This document shows, piece after piece, positions 48,160 to 57,082 of a stretch of 64,000 bases of DNA. The position numbers and the translations under genes are program-made. Under the pieces are notes generated by a model. That model was given only the letters and a program-made list of their open reading frames with translations. It did no database searches and was not told the origin of the DNA. The stretch covers positions 1-64,000 of the forward strand of contig CALMMQ010000120.1 in NCBI GenBank assembly GCA_937868725.1, in the 5' to 3' direction. Origin of the DNA: an uncultured Pleomorphomonas sp. (GTDB lineage: Bacteria; Pseudomonadota; Alphaproteobacteria; Rhizobiales; Pleomorphomonadaceae). Numbering within the stretch: the stretch's first letter is position 1; the number at the start of each line of letters is the position of its first letter.

Positions 48160-51100
48160 CTGAATTCGCTGTATTTCGGTATCGGATTTACCATTATCCT
48201 GGCACTGGCCGTGGCGCTGGTCGGGCCAGTGTTTGTCGATTGGACGGCCTATAGGGCTGCTTTCGAGGAACAGGCGAGTCGCATTATAGGACACCCGGTC
48301 GAAGTGCGCGGCACGGCGGACGCGCGCTTTCTTCCTTACCCGTCGCTGTCGTTTTCCGATGTCGTCATCGGCGAGGACGCCGGCAAGCCGTTGATGACGG
48401 TGCGTCAGTTCAACATGGAAATCGAACTGTTTCCGCTGTTGTCGGGCCAGTTCAAGGTCACCGAGATGCACATGGTCGAGCCCGAGCTCAACGTGCGCAT
48501 CGCCCGTGACGGCACGCTCGAATGGATTCCGGCCGAGGAGCGCTCGCCGATCGACCCGGGCAAGGTGACGCTGTCGGGCGTCGATATCGAGAACGGCGTC
48601 ATCAACATCGATGACGCCCGCCGCTCGGCGCCGCTGGCCCTGACTGGCATCGACATGCGTCTCGATGCCCGCTCGCTCAATGGTCCGTACAAGGCGGAGG
48701 GCACGTTCAAGGTCGACGACGTCGCCTACGAGATCAAGGCCGGCACCGGCTCGACCGACGCCGCCGGCCGCATCCCGCTCAAGGGCACACTGACCTCCGG
48801 CCGCTATCCGGTGTCGCTTGCCCTCGATGGGGCGCTCGAGGCTCGCGAACGCCGGCCGATCTGGCGCGGCAAGGGCACGCTGTCGCGCGTCATCGCCAAG
48901 GACGACCGCGCCGCGCTGCCGTGGGCGCTGACCTCCGATCTGGAAGTGACGTCGCGGCAGATTCTTGGCAAGACGCTGGAGTTCCGCTACGGCGCCGAAG
49001 ACCGGCCGTTCACCATCACCGGCGCCGCCACCATCGATCTGCAGGGCGAGCCGCGTTTCGACGCCGTGCTGTCGGCGCGCCAGATCGATCTCGATCGCAC
49101 GCTCGGCAAGGGGCCGGACGCGCCGGTCGATCTGCCGGGGGCGCTCAACGCCCTCGCCGCCTCGCTCTCCGGTCTGCCGGTGCCGCCGATCGCCGGTCAT
49201 GTCGGCTTCGATATCCCCGGCATCGTGGTGGGCGGCAACATCCTGTCCGACCTTCGGCTCGACGTCGGCACCGCCGCCGACGGCTGGAGCGTCGACACGC
49301 TGTCGGCGGTGCTGCCGGGGCAGACGCAGCTCGCCGCCCAAGGCAAGGTAACGATCCGGCCGACGCTCGATTTCACCGGCGACGTGGCGCTGTCGGTGCC
49401 GCAACCGGCGACACTGCTGTCGTGGTGGATGCCCGACCGGCCGAAGACGGCGCTGGATCCGTTCGAGGCCAAGGGCAAGCTCGACGCTTCGCCCGCCGGC
49501 TTCGTGCTCAGCAATCTTGCCGCCAAGCTCAAGGACGGCAAGCTGGCCGGCGACGTCGAGTTCACGCCCGGCCGGCCCAAGCTCAATCCGCGGCTGACGC
49601 TGGCGCTCGACGCCGATCAGCTCGATGTTGCCGACATCTCGGCGGTGGCCAAGCTGTTCGCCGGCAGCGGCGGTGACCGGGGGGCTGGGCCCGACGTCAT
49701 CGTGCAGGCGGCGGTGGGCAACCTCATCGCCGGCGACGCCCGCGCCGAAGGGGTGGACATCTCGGCATCGCTGATCAATTCGACGCTCGACGTCGATCGT
49801 CTCTTCGTGCGCTCGCTGTCGGGCGCCCGGCTCACGGCCGCCGGTACCATTCGCGACGTTACCACCGTGCCGGACGGGTCGGTGCAGTTGCGCCTGTCGG
49901 CGGAAAAGATGGACGGGGTGGCCGACCTGATGCGGGCCGTGCTGCCCGACGCCAAGGCGACGCAGCTGTTCCGGACGGCGGCGCCGTTCCTGTCGCCGAC
50001 CAGTATCGAGGCGACGGTGCTGGCCAAGGCGTCGGGGCAGGGCACCGACGTGCGCCTTGAGGTCAAGGGCAGCGCCGCCCGTACCGACATCGTCGGTGCC
50101 CTGTCGTTCCTCGGTCGCATCGATCGCTGGGACGAGGCCAAGACGACGCTGGACCTGACGCTCAAAGGTCCCGACGGCGCCGACCTGATGCGCCAGTTCG
50201 GCCTCGACGTGCCGTCGATCGGCGACGCCGGTCTGGGCAGCCTGACCATTTCGACATTGGGCAAGCCCAAGGACGGCCTCGCCGTGATGGCCAAGGCCAG
50301 CATGGGGCCGACCGACATTGCTCTCAAGGGCTCGGCCAGTCTGGCGCGCGGCGCCGATCCCGAAGCCGAGCTCGACCTCGATCTCAAGTCGCCCGATATC
50401 GGTGCGCTCCTGGCGCTGTCGGGGAACATCATGCAGGGCGTCGTCGCCAGCACGCCGGCCGAACTCGCGGCGCACCTGTCGGCGCGCGGGCGCAAGCTGG
50501 CGATCCAGCGCCTCGTCGGTACGGTCGGCGGCGAACGGACGACGGGCGAACTCGCTATTGAACGCGGCGCCTTGGTGCCGCGCGTCACCGGTCGCCTCGC
50601 GGTCGACGCCGCCTCGCTCGCCGGCCTGGCCGAGACGGTGCTGGGGTCGGGTGTGCTGGACTTTCCCGTCGTCGCCAGCCGGTCGCCGTGGCCGGAAGCA
50701 CCGTTCGGGCCGGCGTTGTTCGACAGTCTCGACAGTGATCTCGCCTTGAGCTTCGGCGCGCTGGCGCTCACCGACGATCTCGCCATGCACAACGTCACGT
50801 TGGCGCTGCGTTCATCGACATCGGGGACCGGTTTCGACGACATCACCGGCGAGTTCGCCGGCGGCAAAGCGGGCGGCAACCTGCTGATCAAGCGCGATCT
50901 CGACGGCTCGGCCGGCATCTCCGGCACGCTGTTCGTCAAAGGCGCGGCGGCGGCCGATCTCGCCTGGCAGCGCGACGGCCGGCCGACGGTCACCGGCGAT
51001 CTGTCGAGCGACATCCAGATCAGCGCCACCGGCCGTACCGTCGCCGGCTGGATGGCCTCGCTCACCGGTGGCGGTTCGTTCTCGGTTACCGGCGGGGCCA

Positions 51101-51876
51101 TCCGCTCGATGAACACGCAGGCCTTCTCGCAGGTCGTCCAGCTCGCCGACAGCGGCAAGCCGCTGGCCGACGACCGCATCCGTCAGGTGTTCACCGACAA
51201 TGTCGACGTCGGCGATCTCAAGTTCGATCGCCTTGACGCCACCTTCACGCTGGCGGCCGGCATGCTGCGGGCCCCGACCATCGTCGTGACCGGCACGCGC
51301 GGCGAAACGTCGGGCGGGGCGACGGTCGATCTGCCGCACATGAGTCTTGCCAGCGAATGGCACCTCGAAGCCAACGCCGGCGACCTCGCCGCCAGCGGCG
51401 GCGCCGTGCCGCAGGTGGCCATCGTCTACTCCGGACCGATCGCCCGGCCGACGCGCAAGATCGACGTCACCGCCTTTGCCTCCTACCTCGGCATCCGCTC
51501 GCTCGAGCAGGAGACCCAGCGCGTGCTGCGCATGCAGGCCGACATTCTCGAGCGCGAGCTGCTATCGCGGCAGGTGCTGCGCGACAAGGAGGCGGTCGAG
51601 CGCTTCGTCGCGGCGGAAAGCGACGCCAAGGCGCGGCGGGCCGCCGCCGACGCCGCCGCCAAGGCCTTGCGCGAGGCGACGGCCAAGGCGGCCGTCAAGC
51701 CGCCGGTTCCCAAGCCGACCAAGCCGGTCGCCGCGCCGGCGGACGACAGCGTCGACGACTTCGCCAACAAGATTCTCGACCAGCTCAAGGCCAATCAGCC
51801 GCAGCTCCCCGGCAGCAAGCTGCCGCCGCTTCCCGAGGTTCAGGTCGGCCCGCCGCCGGGCGGCCTGTCGCCTTGA
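48160..51876 (+). CDS. AsmA-family inner membrane protein
   Basis: A large AsmA-like protein of about 1238 residues. One N-terminal membrane span (GIGFTIILALAVALVGPVFV) is followed by the AsmA start pattern VDWTAYRAAFEEQASRIIGH and PVEVRG, then long beta-rich repeats and a C-terminal AsmA_2 region (GGGSFSVTGGAIRSMNTQAF onward). A coiled-coil and Pro/Lys-rich tail closes it. Such proteins are thought to help lipid transfer or outer membrane assembly. The start is difficult: no ATG or GTG fits. A CTG at 48160 has GGGAG 8 bases upstream and places the membrane helix at the N-terminus; TTG codons at 47932, 48088 and 48091 are weaker alternatives. Confidence 0.85.
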   Translation: MNSLYFGIGFTIILALAVALVGPVFVDWTAYRAAFEEQASRIIGHPVEVRGTADARFLPYPSLSFSDVVIGEDAGKPLMTVRQFNMEIELFPLLSGQFKVTEMHMVEPELNVRIARDGTLEWIPAEERSPIDPGKVTLSGVDIENGVINIDDARRSAPLALTGIDMRLDARSLNGPYKAEGTFKVDDVAYEIKAGTGSTDAAGRIPLKGTLTSGRYPVSLALDGALEARERRPIWRGKGTLSRVIAKDDRAALPWALTSDLEVTSRQILGKTLEFRYGAEDRPFTITGAATIDLQGEPRFDAVLSARQIDLDRTLGKGPDAPVDLPGALNALAASLSGLPVPPIAGHVGFDIPGIVVGGNILSDLRLDVGTAADGWSVDTLSAVLPGQTQLAAQGKVTIRPTLDFTGDVALSVPQPATLLSWWMPDRPKTALDPFEAKGKLDASPAGFVLSNLAAKLKDGKLAGDVEFTPGRPKLNPRLTLALDADQLDVADISAVAKLFAGSGGDRGAGPDVIVQAAVGNLIAGDARAEGVDISASLINSTLDVDRLFVRSLSGARLTAAGTIRDVTTVPDGSVQLRLSAEKMDGVADLMRAVLPDAKATQLFRTAAPFLSPTSIEATVLAKASGQGTDVRLEVKGSAARTDIVGALSFLGRIDRWDEAKTTLDLTLKGPDGADLMRQFGLDVPSIGDAGLGSLTISTLGKPKDGLAVMAKASMGPTDIALKGSASLARGADPEAELDLDLKSPDIGALLALSGNIMQGVVASTPAELAAHLSARGRKLAIQRLVGTVGGERTTGELAIERGALVPRVTGRLAVDAASLAGLAETVLGSGVLDFPVVASRSPWPEAPFGPALFDSLDSDLALSFGALALTDDLAMHNVTLALRSSTSGTGFDDITGEFAGGKAGGNLLIKRDLDGSAGISGTLFVKGAAAADLAWQRDGRPTVTGDLSSDIQISATGRTVAGWMASLTGGGSFSVTGGAIRSMNTQAFSQVVQLADSGKPLADDRIRQVFTDNVDVGDLKFDRLDATFTLAAGMLRAPTIVVTGTRGETSGGATVDLPHMSLASEWHLEANAGDLAASGGAVPQVAIVYSGPIARPTRKIDVTAFASYLGIRSLEQETQRVLRMQADILERELLSRQVLRDKEAVERFVAAESDAKARRAAADAAAKALREATAKAAVKPPVPKPTKPVAAPADDSVDDFANKILDQLKANQPQLPGSKLPPLPEVQVGPPPGGLSP

Positions 51877-51954
51877 GCGGGCAGCGGCGGCGAAGACATC
51901 AAGGGCAATCGCGGGCCGTCGCCGGCTGAAGCAGCCAAGGAAAGTCACACGGAC

Positions 51955-52443
51955 ATGCGCCTCAATACACGGCCGGCTCGGCCGGAAGACCTCGAAACCA
52001 TCGCCCGGTTCGTCCGGGCGCTGGCGTCGTACGAACGGTTGGAGCAGACCGTGGTGTCGACGCCGGAAGCCTTTGGCGCCGTGCTGTTCGGCGACAATCC
52101 GCGCGTGTTCTGCGAGTTGGCGCTGATGGGCGAACGGCCGATCGGCATGGCCATCTGGTTCTATAATTTCTCCACCTTTCTCGGAAAGCACGGCATCTAT
52201 CTCGAGGACCTGTTCGTCGATCCGACCTGGCGCGGTTCGGGGGCCGGCAAGGCGCTGCTGGCCAGTCTGGCCAAGCGCTGCGTCGACGAGGGGCTCGGCC
52301 GCTTCGAATGGTCGGTGCTCGACTGGAACAAGACGGCGATCGGCTTCTACGAGTCGCAGGGCGCCCGCCTCAACACCGACTGGCTGCCGGTGCGCATGAG
52401 CGCCGAGGCCATCCACAAGCTGGCCCAGAAGGCGAAGCGGTGA
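51955..52443 (+). CDS. GNAT acetyltransferase, diamine acetyltransferase-like
   Basis: A 162-residue GNAT protein. The pattern KHGIYLEDLFVDPTWRGSGA followed by GKALLASLAKRC and FEWSVLDWNKTAIGFYESQG (then A) resembles the spermidine/spermine and thialysine acetyltransferase branch (SSAT-like), in which the LEDLFV strand, RGxGxGK acetyl-CoA loop and VLDWN motif are conserved. Acetylation of a polyamine or amino acid analogue is therefore likely but not proved. The stop overlaps the folA start (TGATG), so the two are translated together. It follows the AsmA gene by 78 bp. Confidence 0.88.
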   Translation: MRLNTRPARPEDLETIARFVRALASYERLEQTVVSTPEAFGAVLFGDNPRVFCELALMGERPIGMAIWFYNFSTFLGKHGIYLEDLFVDPTWRGSGAGKALLASLAKRCVDEGLGRFEWSVLDWNKTAIGFYESQGARLNTDWLPVRMSAEAIHKLAQKAKR

Positions 52444-52988
52444 TGTCCGTGGCCGCTCCTTTGCTCGACATTGTCGTGGCGCTGGCCGACAACAACGTCA
52501 TCGGCCGCGACGGCGCCATGCCCTGGCGGCTGCCGACTGATCTCGCCCACTTCAAACGGCTGACCCTCGGCAAGCCGCTGGTCATGGGCCGCAAGACCTT
52601 CCAGTCGATCGGCCGGCTGTTGCCGGGGCGGCGGTCGCTGATCGTCAGCCGCGATCCGGACTATCGGCCCGAAGGGGCGCTGGTGTTTTCTGATCTCGAC
52701 GCGGCCATCGCCGCCGGCAAGGCGATGGCGGCGGAAGCGGAGGTCGACGCCTGCGTCATCGCCGGCGGCGGCGCGATTTACGCGGCGGCCCTCGATCGTG
52801 TCGACCGGCTGTTTCTGACCCGCGTTCACACCGCGCCCGAGGGCGACACGCTATTCCCGATCATCGACCCGAGGCGTTGGCGGCTCGTTGCCAGCACGCC
52901 GATGGTGCGCGGTGAGCGCGACAGCGCTGACGCCACTTTCGAAACCTGGGTCAGGGACGGCGCGAGTTTCATGACGCCCGACGGTTGA
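52443..52988 (+). CDS. folA: Dihydrofolate reductase
   Basis: A 181-residue NADPH-dependent reductase that regenerates tetrahydrofolate. Family motifs are IVVALADNNVIGRDGAMPWR, the substrate-binding acidic residue in LPTDLAHFKRLT, the NADPH segment GKPLVMGRKTFQSIGRLLPG, and CVIAGGGAIYAAAL. The ATG at 52443 overlaps the stop of the acetyltransferase gene. Thymidylate synthase, which generates dihydrofolate, is encoded 6 kb away on the opposite strand; thyA, folA, hflK, hflC and a Do protease often cluster in this group. Confidence 0.96.
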   Translation: MSVAAPLLDIVVALADNNVIGRDGAMPWRLPTDLAHFKRLTLGKPLVMGRKTFQSIGRLLPGRRSLIVSRDPDYRPEGALVFSDLDAAIAAGKAMAAEAEVDACVIAGGGAIYAAALDRVDRLFLTRVHTAPEGDTLFPIIDPRRWRLVASTPMVRGERDSADATFETWVRDGASFMTPDG

Positions 52989-53101
52989 CGGATCAACCTT
53001 CCGTCACCAAATGGGACGAATACTCTGCGCGCGCGTTGCCGGTGTGACGCGCCGGACCTATAAGCGGGTCGACGCGCCCATTTACGGAGGAAAGGAACCC
53101 C

Positions 53102-54202
53102 ATGCCCTGGAGCAATCAAGGCGGCGGCGGTGGCTGGAAAGGTGGCAATGGTCCCTGGGGCCAGCCGCCTCGCGGCCCCAAGGGTGGCAATGAGCCGCCC
53201 GATCTCGACGATCTCCTGAAGCGTGGACAGGACAAGCTCCGTCAACTCCTTCCCGGTGGCCGGCGCGGGGCCGGCGGTGAGTCCGGTGCGCTGGCGGTGC
53301 TGCCGCTGGTGGCCGTCGCTGCGGTCGGCTTCTGGCTTTACGAGAGCATCTACGTCGTCCAGCCGGACGAGGTCGGCATCGAACTGCTGTTCGGCAAGGT
53401 GAAGCCCGAGATCAACGAACCGGGCATCCACTTCGCCTTCTGGCCGATCGAGCAGGTGGAAAAGCCGGCGACGCGCAAGGAAAACCTCGAGACGCTCGGC
53501 AGCGCCAAGACCAGTTCTTCGGCCGGCTCGATCATGCTGTCGGGTGACCAGAACCTGGTGTCCGTCGAATTCTCGGTGCTCTGGCGCATCTCCGACCCGG
53601 TTAAGTATCTCTTCCGCGTCGCCAACCAGCCCGATCTCGTCCGCATGGTGTCGGAATCGGTGATGCGCGAAGTGGTTGGCCGGACTCGCGCCGACGAATT
53701 CCGCACCACCGGCCGCGATGCCGCCCAGATGGCGGTCAAGGATCGGGTGCAGGAAACGCTCAATCTCTATGACGCCGGCATCACCGTCACCGCCGTCAAC
53801 GTCACCCGCGCCGATCCGCCGATCGAGGTGTCCGACGCCTTCGGCGAAGTGCAGCGCGCCCAGCAGGACCAGGACAAGTTCAAGCAGGACGCCCAGGCCT
53901 ACGCCAACAAGCGCCTCGGCGAGGCGCGCGGCGAATCCTCGCAGATCCGTGAAGCCGCCCTCGGCTATCGCGATCAGGTGATCGCCGACGCCACCGGCGC
54001 GGCGCAGCGCTTCAAGTCGGTGTACGAGCAGTACGTCAAGGCGCCCGACATCACGCGCGAACGGCTCTATCTCGAAACCATGGAGGGCGTGCTGTCGAAG
54101 ACCGACAAGGTGATCGTCGATGCCGACGGCACCCAGGGCGTGTTGCCCTATCTGCCGCTGCCCGACATCAAGCGTACGACCGGTCAGGGAGGCACGCAAT
54201 GA
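53102..54202 (+). CDS. hflK: FtsH protease modulator HflK
   Basis: A 366-residue SPFH (band 7) protein which, with HflC, forms a large periplasmic cage around the FtsH protease. A Gly/Pro/Asn-rich cytoplasmic start (GGGGGWKGGNGPWGQPP) and LDDLLKRGQDKLRQLLP precede one membrane span (ALAVLPLVAVAAVGFWLY). The band 7 domain follows (VVQPDEVGIELLFGKV onward), then a coiled coil (AQQDQDKFKQDAQAYANKRL) and a hydrophobic-poor tail. GGAGGAAAGGAA precedes the ATG. Its stop overlaps the hflC start (ATGA). Confidence 0.96.
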   Translation: MPWSNQGGGGGWKGGNGPWGQPPRGPKGGNEPPDLDDLLKRGQDKLRQLLPGGRRGAGGESGALAVLPLVAVAAVGFWLYESIYVVQPDEVGIELLFGKVKPEINEPGIHFAFWPIEQVEKPATRKENLETLGSAKTSSSAGSIMLSGDQNLVSVEFSVLWRISDPVKYLFRVANQPDLVRMVSESVMREVVGRTRADEFRTTGRDAAQMAVKDRVQETLNLYDAGITVTAVNVTRADPPIEVSDAFGEVQRAQQDQDKFKQDAQAYANKRLGEARGESSQIREAALGYRDQVIADATGAAQRFKSVYEQYVKAPDITRERLYLETMEGVLSKTDKVIVDADGTQGVLPYLPLPDIKRTTGQGGTQ

Positions 54203-55110
54203 ACCGCTCCACTGCCATGCCGGCCCTCGCCATCGTCGTGGCGCTGCTGGCGCTGGTCGCCTATTCGTCGACCTTCATCGTCACCGAGCGCGATCAGGCC
54301 ATCCAGCTGCGCTTCGGTGAAATCCAGCGCGTCATCACCAGCCCCGGCATCTATTTCAAGCTGCCGACCAACATGGTCGACACGGTGCAGATCGTCGACA
54401 AGCGGCTGCAGACGCTGGAGATCGACGACAAGGTCGTCCAGGTCAAGGACAGCCGCCAGTATGTCGTCGACGCCTTCGTCGCCTATCGCATTTCCGACGT
54501 GCGGGCCTTCCGCGAAAGCGTGTCGGGCAACATGGGCATGGCCGCCGACCGGCTGTCCACACGCCTCGACTCGGCCCTGCGCCGGGTGTACGGCACGCGC
54601 TCGTTCGGCGACGCACTGTCGGAACAGCGGGCCGACATGATGCGGGAAGTGGCCGATTTCGTGCGGCCGGAAGCCGCCCAGCTTGGCATTTCCGTCGTCG
54701 AATTGCGCATCCGCCGCACCGAACTGCCGACCAACGTGCTCGATCAAACCTACTCGCGCATGAAGTCGGAGCGTCTCGCCGAGGCGTCGGAACTGCGGGC
54801 CGAGGGTACGCAGGAGGCGGCGCGCATTCGCGCCGAGGCCGATCGTCAGGCAACGGTGCTGATCGCCGAGGCCAAGCGTGACGCCGACATTCTGCACGGC
54901 GAGGGCGATGCCGAACGCAACAGCATCTTTGCCGAGGCCTACAGCGTCGACAAGGGCTTCTTCGAGTTCTATCGCTCGATGCAGGCCTATGCCGCGGCGC
55001 TGACCGGTGGCGGCACCACCATGGTGCTGAAGCCGGATTCCTCCTTCTTCCGCTTCTTCAAGGGAGCAGAGGGCACGCCGGCCGCCGCGCCTGCCGCCGC
55101 CAATCCATGA
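54199..55110 (+). CDS. hflC: FtsH protease modulator HflC
   Basis: A 303-residue partner of HflK. The N-terminal membrane span (PALAIVVALLALVAYSSTFI) leads straight into the band 7 domain (VTERDQAIQLRFGEIQRVIT and PGIYFKLP). A long helical region (MKSERLAEASELRAEGTQEA through RDADILHGEGDAERN) forms the cage wall, and the tail ends in an Ala/Pro-rich stretch. Translation is coupled to hflK by a 4-base overlap. The HflKC complex moderates FtsH turnover of membrane proteins; a DUF2065 gene and a periplasmic protease follow in the same direction. Confidence 0.96.
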   Translation: MNRSTAMPALAIVVALLALVAYSSTFIVTERDQAIQLRFGEIQRVITSPGIYFKLPTNMVDTVQIVDKRLQTLEIDDKVVQVKDSRQYVVDAFVAYRISDVRAFRESVSGNMGMAADRLSTRLDSALRRVYGTRSFGDALSEQRADMMREVADFVRPEAAQLGISVVELRIRRTELPTNVLDQTYSRMKSERLAEASELRAEGTQEAARIRAEADRQATVLIAEAKRDADILHGEGDAERNSIFAEAYSVDKGFFEFYRSMQAYAAALTGGGTTMVLKPDSSFFRFFKGAEGTPAAAPAAANP

Positions 55111-55117
55111 GGCCGAG

Positions 55118-55303
55118 GTGAACGACTTCATCGTTGCACTCGGCCTGATGGCGGTGATCGAGGGGCTGCTCTACGCCGCTGCCCCGGGGATCCTGCGTCG
55201 GGCGTTCCAGCGCATGCTGGACATGCCCGACGGCCACCTGCGGCTTGGCGGCATCGTCGCCATGACCGTCGGCGTCGTGCTGGTCTGGTCCATCAGGGGC
55301 TGA
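55118..55303 (+). CDS. DUF2065 small membrane protein
   Basis: A 61-residue protein of the YjeT/DUF2065 family. There are two hydrophobic helices, FIVALGLMAVIEGLLYAAAP and GGIVAMTVGVVLVWSIRG, joined by a short loop with the typical RRAFQRMLDMPDGHLRLGG. The start is GTG, 7 bp after the hflC stop and preceded by GAGG. The gene commonly sits immediately after hflKC, so a link to HflKC-FtsH quality control is likely, but no biochemical role is known to me. Confidence 0.85.
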   Translation: MNDFIVALGLMAVIEGLLYAAAPGILRRAFQRMLDMPDGHLRLGGIVAMTVGVVLVWSIRG

Positions 55304-55482
55304 CCGCAACCGCCTGTTTACGCCTCATCGAGCAAACAGATGTCGGCGGCCGCCATCTGGCGGTCGTCCGACGGTCGGTGTAGCCTTGGCGGCAACAGTC
55401 CGACCGTCGGCGTTGCCGCGCGGGCGGCCCGGCAGCGGGCCGTCACGGACGGTGGCGATCGGTTCTCACGGAGGTATGGCCC

Positions 55483-56994
55483 ATGGCCATGGGTTTCTCG
55501 ACTTTGCGGGCGCTGGCAGGGCGTCATTTGCTGGCGCTGGCCGTGGTGACGACGGTGGCCGGCGCCGTGGGGCTGCCCGGACCGGCGGTGGCGCGCCAGG
55601 GGCCGGATTCCGTGGCCGACCTCGCTGAAAAGCTGATCGATGCCGTGGTCAACATCTCGACCACCCAGACCATCGCCGAGCAGCGGCAGGTGCCGCTGCC
55701 GCAGGTGCCCGACGGTTCGCCGTTCCAGAACTTCTTCGACGAGTTCTTCGACCACCAGAACAAGGGGGGCGACGATCAGGAGGATGGTGAGGGCAGCGAG
55801 GATCCGCACAAGGTGCAATCGCTCGGCTCCGGCTTCGTCATCGACGAGAGCGGCATCATCATCACCAACAATCACGTCATCGAAGGGGCCGACGAGATCG
55901 TCGCCAACTTCAACGACGGCACCAAGCTCAGGGCCGAACTGATCGGCCACGACGAGAAGACCGACGTCGCCGTGCTGCGCGTCAAGCCGACCCATCCGCT
56001 GGTGGCGGTCAAGTTCGGCGATAGCCAGAAGATGCGGGTCGGCGACTGGGTGATGGCCATCGGCAATCCGTTCGGTCTTGGCGGTACGGTGACCACCGGC
56101 ATCGTCTCGGCGCGCAACCGCGACATCAACTCCGGCCCCTACGACAACTATCTGCAGACCGATGCCGCCATCAACCGTGGCAACTCCGGCGGACCGCTGT
56201 TCAACGAGAAGGGCGAGGTGATCGGCATCAACACCGCCATCATCTCCCCGTCGGGCGGCTCGATCGGCATCGGCTTCTCTGTGCCCTCGGAGATCGCCGC
56301 CGGGGTAGTCGATCAACTGCGCCAGTTCGGCGAGACGCGGCGCGGCTGGCTTGGCGTCAACATTCAGGAAGTGACCGACGATCTGGCCGACAGCCTCGGT
56401 CTCGACAAGGCGCATGGCGCACTGGTGGCCGGCGTCAGCGAGGGGGGGCCGGCGGCGGCGGCCAAGATCGAGGCCGGCGACGTCATCGTCGAATTCGACG
56501 GGCACGCCATCGGCGCCATGCGCGAGCTGCCGCGCCTCGTCGCCAACACGCCGATCGGCAAGGCCGTCGAGGTCAAGCTGGTGCGCAAGGGCACCGAGGT
56601 GCTGGTGCACGTGACGCTGGGCCGGCTCGAGGAGAGCGACAAGGTGGCGAGCGCCACCGCCGAGCCGAAGGCGCCGGCCGACAAGCCCAAGACCGATGCC
56701 AAGGTGCTGGGTCTGACGCTCGGCGAGCTGACCGCCAAGCAGCGGGCCGAGTTCAAGATCGCCGATGCCGTCAAGGGCGTGCTGATCACCGCCGTCGAGG
56801 CCGACAGCGTCGCCGCCGACAAGCACATCGAGCCCGGCGACGTCATCGTCGAGGTGGCGCAGCAGGTGGTGGCCAAGCCCGAGGACGTGACGAGCATCGT
56901 CGCCAAGCAGAAGGACCAGGGCCGGCGCTCGGCGCTGCTGCTGATCGCCGATCCGACCGGCGCCCTGCGTTTCGACGCGCTCAAGATCGACTGA
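55483..56994 (+). CDS. Do-type periplasmic serine protease (DegP/HtrA family)
   Basis: A 503-residue trypsin-like protease and chaperone. A signal peptide (residues 1 to about 37, ending AVA) is followed by the protease domain with the catalytic His in ITNNHVIEGADE, Asp in EKTDVAVLRVK and Ser in NRGNSGGPLFN. Two PDZ domains follow, beginning around GWLGVNIQEVTDDLADSLGL and KVLGLTLGELTAKQRAEFKI. A Gly/Asp/Glu-rich loop (QNKGGDDQEDGEGSEDPHK) occupies the LA-loop position. GGAGG lies 8 bases before the ATG at 55483; a second ATG two codons on is possible. It degrades or refolds damaged envelope proteins. Confidence 0.94.
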   Translation: MAMGFSTLRALAGRHLLALAVVTTVAGAVGLPGPAVARQGPDSVADLAEKLIDAVVNISTTQTIAEQRQVPLPQVPDGSPFQNFFDEFFDHQNKGGDDQEDGEGSEDPHKVQSLGSGFVIDESGIIITNNHVIEGADEIVANFNDGTKLRAELIGHDEKTDVAVLRVKPTHPLVAVKFGDSQKMRVGDWVMAIGNPFGLGGTVTTGIVSARNRDINSGPYDNYLQTDAAINRGNSGGPLFNEKGEVIGINTAIISPSGGSIGIGFSVPSEIAAGVVDQLRQFGETRRGWLGVNIQEVTDDLADSLGLDKAHGALVAGVSEGGPAAAAKIEAGDVIVEFDGHAIGAMRELPRLVANTPIGKAVEVKLVRKGTEVLVHVTLGRLEESDKVASATAEPKAPADKPKTDAKVLGLTLGELTAKQRAEFKIADAVKGVLITAVEADSVAADKHIEPGDVIVEVAQQVVAKPEDVTSIVAKQKDQGRRSALLLIADPTGALRFDALKID

Positions 56995-57014
56995 CCCGGT
57001 TCTGCGTCACAGGA

Positions 57015-57063
57015 CAAACAAACGCGCCCCGCCGGACGATCCGACGGGGCGTTTGTCAATTTA
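57015..57063. terminator. Bidirectional terminator
   Basis: ACAAACGCGCCCCG pairs with CGGGGCGTTTGT with a 2-base bulge, followed by CAATTTA. It lies between the convergent protease and oxidoreductase genes and can serve both strands. Confidence 0.7.
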
Positions 57064-57082
57064 GGTTGGCAGTCGCAGGCGC